A stretch of DNA of 64,000 nucleotides, from contig VXAZ01008167.1 of assembly GCA_013399875.1 (NCBI GenBank), positions 1,364,956 through 1,428,955 on the forward strand, written 5' to 3'. This document shows positions 63,940 to 64,000 of this stretch, in pieces. Positions within the stretch are counted from its first letter, which is position 1; every line of letters begins with the position of its first letter. The position numbers and the translations under genes were made by a program. Under the pieces are notes generated by a model. It made no database searches. It had not been told where the DNA came from and saw nothing but the letters and a program-made list of their open reading frames with translations. The DNA is from Gymnorhina tibicen. Taxonomy: Eukaryota > Chordata > Aves > Passeriformes > Artamidae.

Positions 63940-64000
63940 CCCTTCCTGCCTTCCACGAAGAACCCCCTCCGCCTCTTCTTTACCTCCTCCGCGCACCCTC

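Larger units (their letters stand above)
63619..64000 (+). mobile_element. LTR of an endogenous retrovirus, running off the window end
   Basis: The sequence changes abruptly from AT-rich DNA to a C/T-rich, CpG-containing block beginning TGTGGTGTGTCGTGG. It contains a TATA box (63853-63859) and an AATAAA signal (63934-63939) only about 80 nt apart, giving the short R region of a typical compact LTR. The U5-like tail continues to the last base, so I cannot tell whether this is a solo LTR or the 5' LTR of a provirus. The start could alternatively be the TG at 63616. The family was not identified. Confidence 0.72.

Noticed and set aside
63676..63996. 106-codon minus-strand Gly/Glu/Arg-rich frame
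   Set aside because: It is antisense to a C/T-rich LTR with its TATA box and polyA signal on the plus strand; the composition follows from the pyrimidine bias.

Overview
This window looks like a piece of bird (avian) nuclear genome. It is AT-rich with depleted CpG. It carries several copies of the avian CR1 LINE, with the typical 3' end built on ATTCTATGAT and a degraded reverse-transcriptase-family reading frame, plus LTRs of avian endogenous retroviruses and very old amniote SINE (MIR-like) fossils. I found no protein-coding exon, tRNA or rRNA that I can support. Open frames outside the repeats are short, overlap one another on both strands and read like chance frames. The window is therefore either intergenic or deep inside a large intron.

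Layout: 1-3819 is unique sequence. At 3820-5945 a minus-strand CR1 is split by a minus-strand solo LTR (4085-5687). That LTR holds a degenerate 45-bp minisatellite and an expanded TTGGGC hexamer. Two single N bases (5205 and 5457) flank duplicated blocks there and mark a probable assembly error. A 3'-terminal CR1 lies at 11531-11992, a CR1 3' tip at 19661-19712, a MIR-like SINE at 24338-24478 and a longer CR1 at 29562-30705. The CpG-rich block at 39784-40610 is a well-preserved solo LTR on the minus strand with a 4-bp target duplication (GAAG). It is followed by a perfect 141-bp tandem duplication (40773-41054). At 41961-43844 a plus-strand CR1 is interrupted by a 1187-bp LTR with a 5-bp target duplication (CTGAT). 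The last 20 kb has more SINE fossils, an AT-rich microsatellite, a pair of diverged ~280-bp repeats (54767-55055 and 58065-58340) on either side of an old CR1 (55242-56205), a possible palindromic MITE remnant (57072-57310), and the start of a further LTR that runs off the window end (63619-64000).

No genes work together here; the history is one of layered transposon insertion. Old SINE fossils came first, then several CR1 generations, then LTR elements, two of which landed inside CR1 copies. The youngest-looking insertion is the LTR at 39784-40610. I did not find a new biological system. The items most worth a second look are the hexamer array with its assembly duplication, the precisely bounded LTRs with their target duplications, the long transcribed-leader architecture shared by two LTRs, and the unidentified repeat pair.
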